Positions 47,941-48,643 of a stretch of DNA of 48,643 bases are shown here, piece after piece. Origin of the DNA: Comamonadaceae bacterium G21597-S1 (GTDB lineage: Bacteria > Pseudomonadota > Gammaproteobacteria > Burkholderiales > Burkholderiaceae_C); NCBI GenBank assembly GCA_027214345.1, contig JAPWHR010000023.1, forward strand, positions 1-48,643. Direction: 5' to 3'. Every line of letters starts with the position of its first letter. Position 1 is the first letter of the stretch. The notes under the pieces were generated by a model. It did no database searches and had not been told where the DNA came from. It saw nothing but the letters and a program-made list of their open reading frames with translations. Both the position numbers and the translations under genes were made by a program.

Positions 47941-48513
47941 AGTGCCTGCCCCCGACGGCTTGGGGTACGACACGGCCAGCACCTCGATCTCGTCCATGCC
48001 GGCCGGCGTGGCCAGCGCCAGCACATCGCCGACGCGGGACTTGAGCAGGGTGCGAGCGACCGGCGCCACCCAGCTGATCTCGCCCTGGCGGGTATCGACC
48101 TCGTCGATGCCCAGGATCGTCACAGTGCGCTGCTCGCCGGCCTGATCGACGTAGGTTACAGTCGCGCCAAAAAACACCTGGTCATTGCCGTAATGCACCG
48201 AGGGGTCGGTCACATCGGCGATCTCCAGGCGTTTGGTCAGGAACCGAATCCGCCGGTCGATCTCGCGCAGGCGCTTCTTGCCGTAGATGTAGTCCCCGTT
48301 CTCCGAACGGTCGCCATTGCTGGCGGCCCAATGCACGATCTCGACGATCTTCGGACGCTCGTCATCGATCAGCGCCATCAACTCGCCGCGCAGCCGGGCA
48401 TATCCTGCCGCCGTGATGTAGTTCTTGCCACCGGCGGGCAGATCCGGCAGCCGGACGTCGTCGTCGTCCTCGTCGGACGGGTTATCGGTTTCCCGCGTGA
48501 AAGCCTTGCTCAT
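47920..48513 (-). CDS. greB: Transcription elongation factor GreB
   Basis: 197 residues. Reactivates backtracked RNA polymerase by stimulating transcript cleavage. Coiled-coil N-terminal domain with YITAAGYARLRGELMALIDD and the tip acidic residues in ASNGDRSENGDYIYGKKRLR (Asp/Glu that coordinate magnesium); C-terminal FKBP-like domain with GIDEVDTRQGEISWVAPVAR. N-terminal 35 residues are acidic and variable; the C-terminal extension of about 15 residues is beyond the usual end and overlaps the spoT 3' end. ATG 48513 is the normal start. Confidence 0.94.
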
Positions 48514-48643
48514 GGTTCGGCCATTGTCGCGCCATGGGCGACGATCGGCATAGGGGGCAGCCATTGTCGGCTGCGCCCCTGCCACACCACCCGGCATGCG
48601 GGTCCGCACCGGGCGGTTCGAGAAGTTGAGGTCATGAGAGCCG

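Noticed and set aside
48514-48643. Start of another gene upstream of greB
   Set aside because: No start with ribosome site or recognisable coding sequence is visible in the last 130 bases.

Overview
The window is about 48.6 kb of GC-rich chromosome from a betaproteobacterium, most likely of the order Burkholderiales (Comamonadaceae-like). The basis is gene content and order: yicC-gmk-rpoZ-spoT with greB convergent, and hemW-rdgB-rph-PP2C-Ser/Thr kinase, next to urt/ure genes arranged as in that order. No rRNA gene or species marker is present, so the genus is not settled.

Region 1 (88-16462) is a urea uptake and urease block. urtABCDE (minus strand, 5877 to 88) encodes the urea ABC importer. 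Between it and the urease genes lie a LuxR-type response regulator and an unusual 1166-residue hybrid kinase whose N-terminus is an NCS1-type permease followed by an eight-cysteine segment. Divergently, ureA-ureJ-ureB-ureC-ureE-ureF-ureG run on the plus strand; ureD is not in the window. The regions upstream of urtA and ureA share a dyad (7-4-7 bp) at a similar distance from a possible -10 box, which may be the site of the response regulator. An AbrB-type antitoxin and a frameshifted Doc toxin sit antisense between ureC and ureE.

Region 2 (16475-23722) is a tRNA-Ser(UGA) gene used as attachment site by a small integrative element of 7,159 bp between 13-bp direct repeats. It carries a P4-type integrase, an AlpA-like regulator, an unknown protein, a primase/DUF3987 replication protein, an iteron-like repeat region, and two AT-richer cargo genes for a secreted protein and a lipoprotein. 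It has no structural phage genes and resembles a satellite.

Region 3 (23854-36613, minus strand) is one long tightly packed operon behind a MarR regulator: FAD, 2Fe-2S and molybdopterin subunits of a xanthine-dehydrogenase-family hydroxylase, a branched-chain-type ABC importer, RidA, an atypical SDR protein, XdhC, and a MocA-like nucleotidyltransferase fused in frame to a membrane domain. It looks like uptake and hydroxylation of an unidentified, possibly N-heterocyclic, compound. A 63-bp tandem repeat forms an 85-codon ORF exactly coupled to livM and livG.

Region 4 (36802-48513) is ordinary core genome: ppk2, a small unknown gene, a CBS-domain protein, hemW, rdgB, rph, a PP2C phosphatase and Ser/Thr kinase pair, yicC, gmk, rpoZ, spoT and greB.
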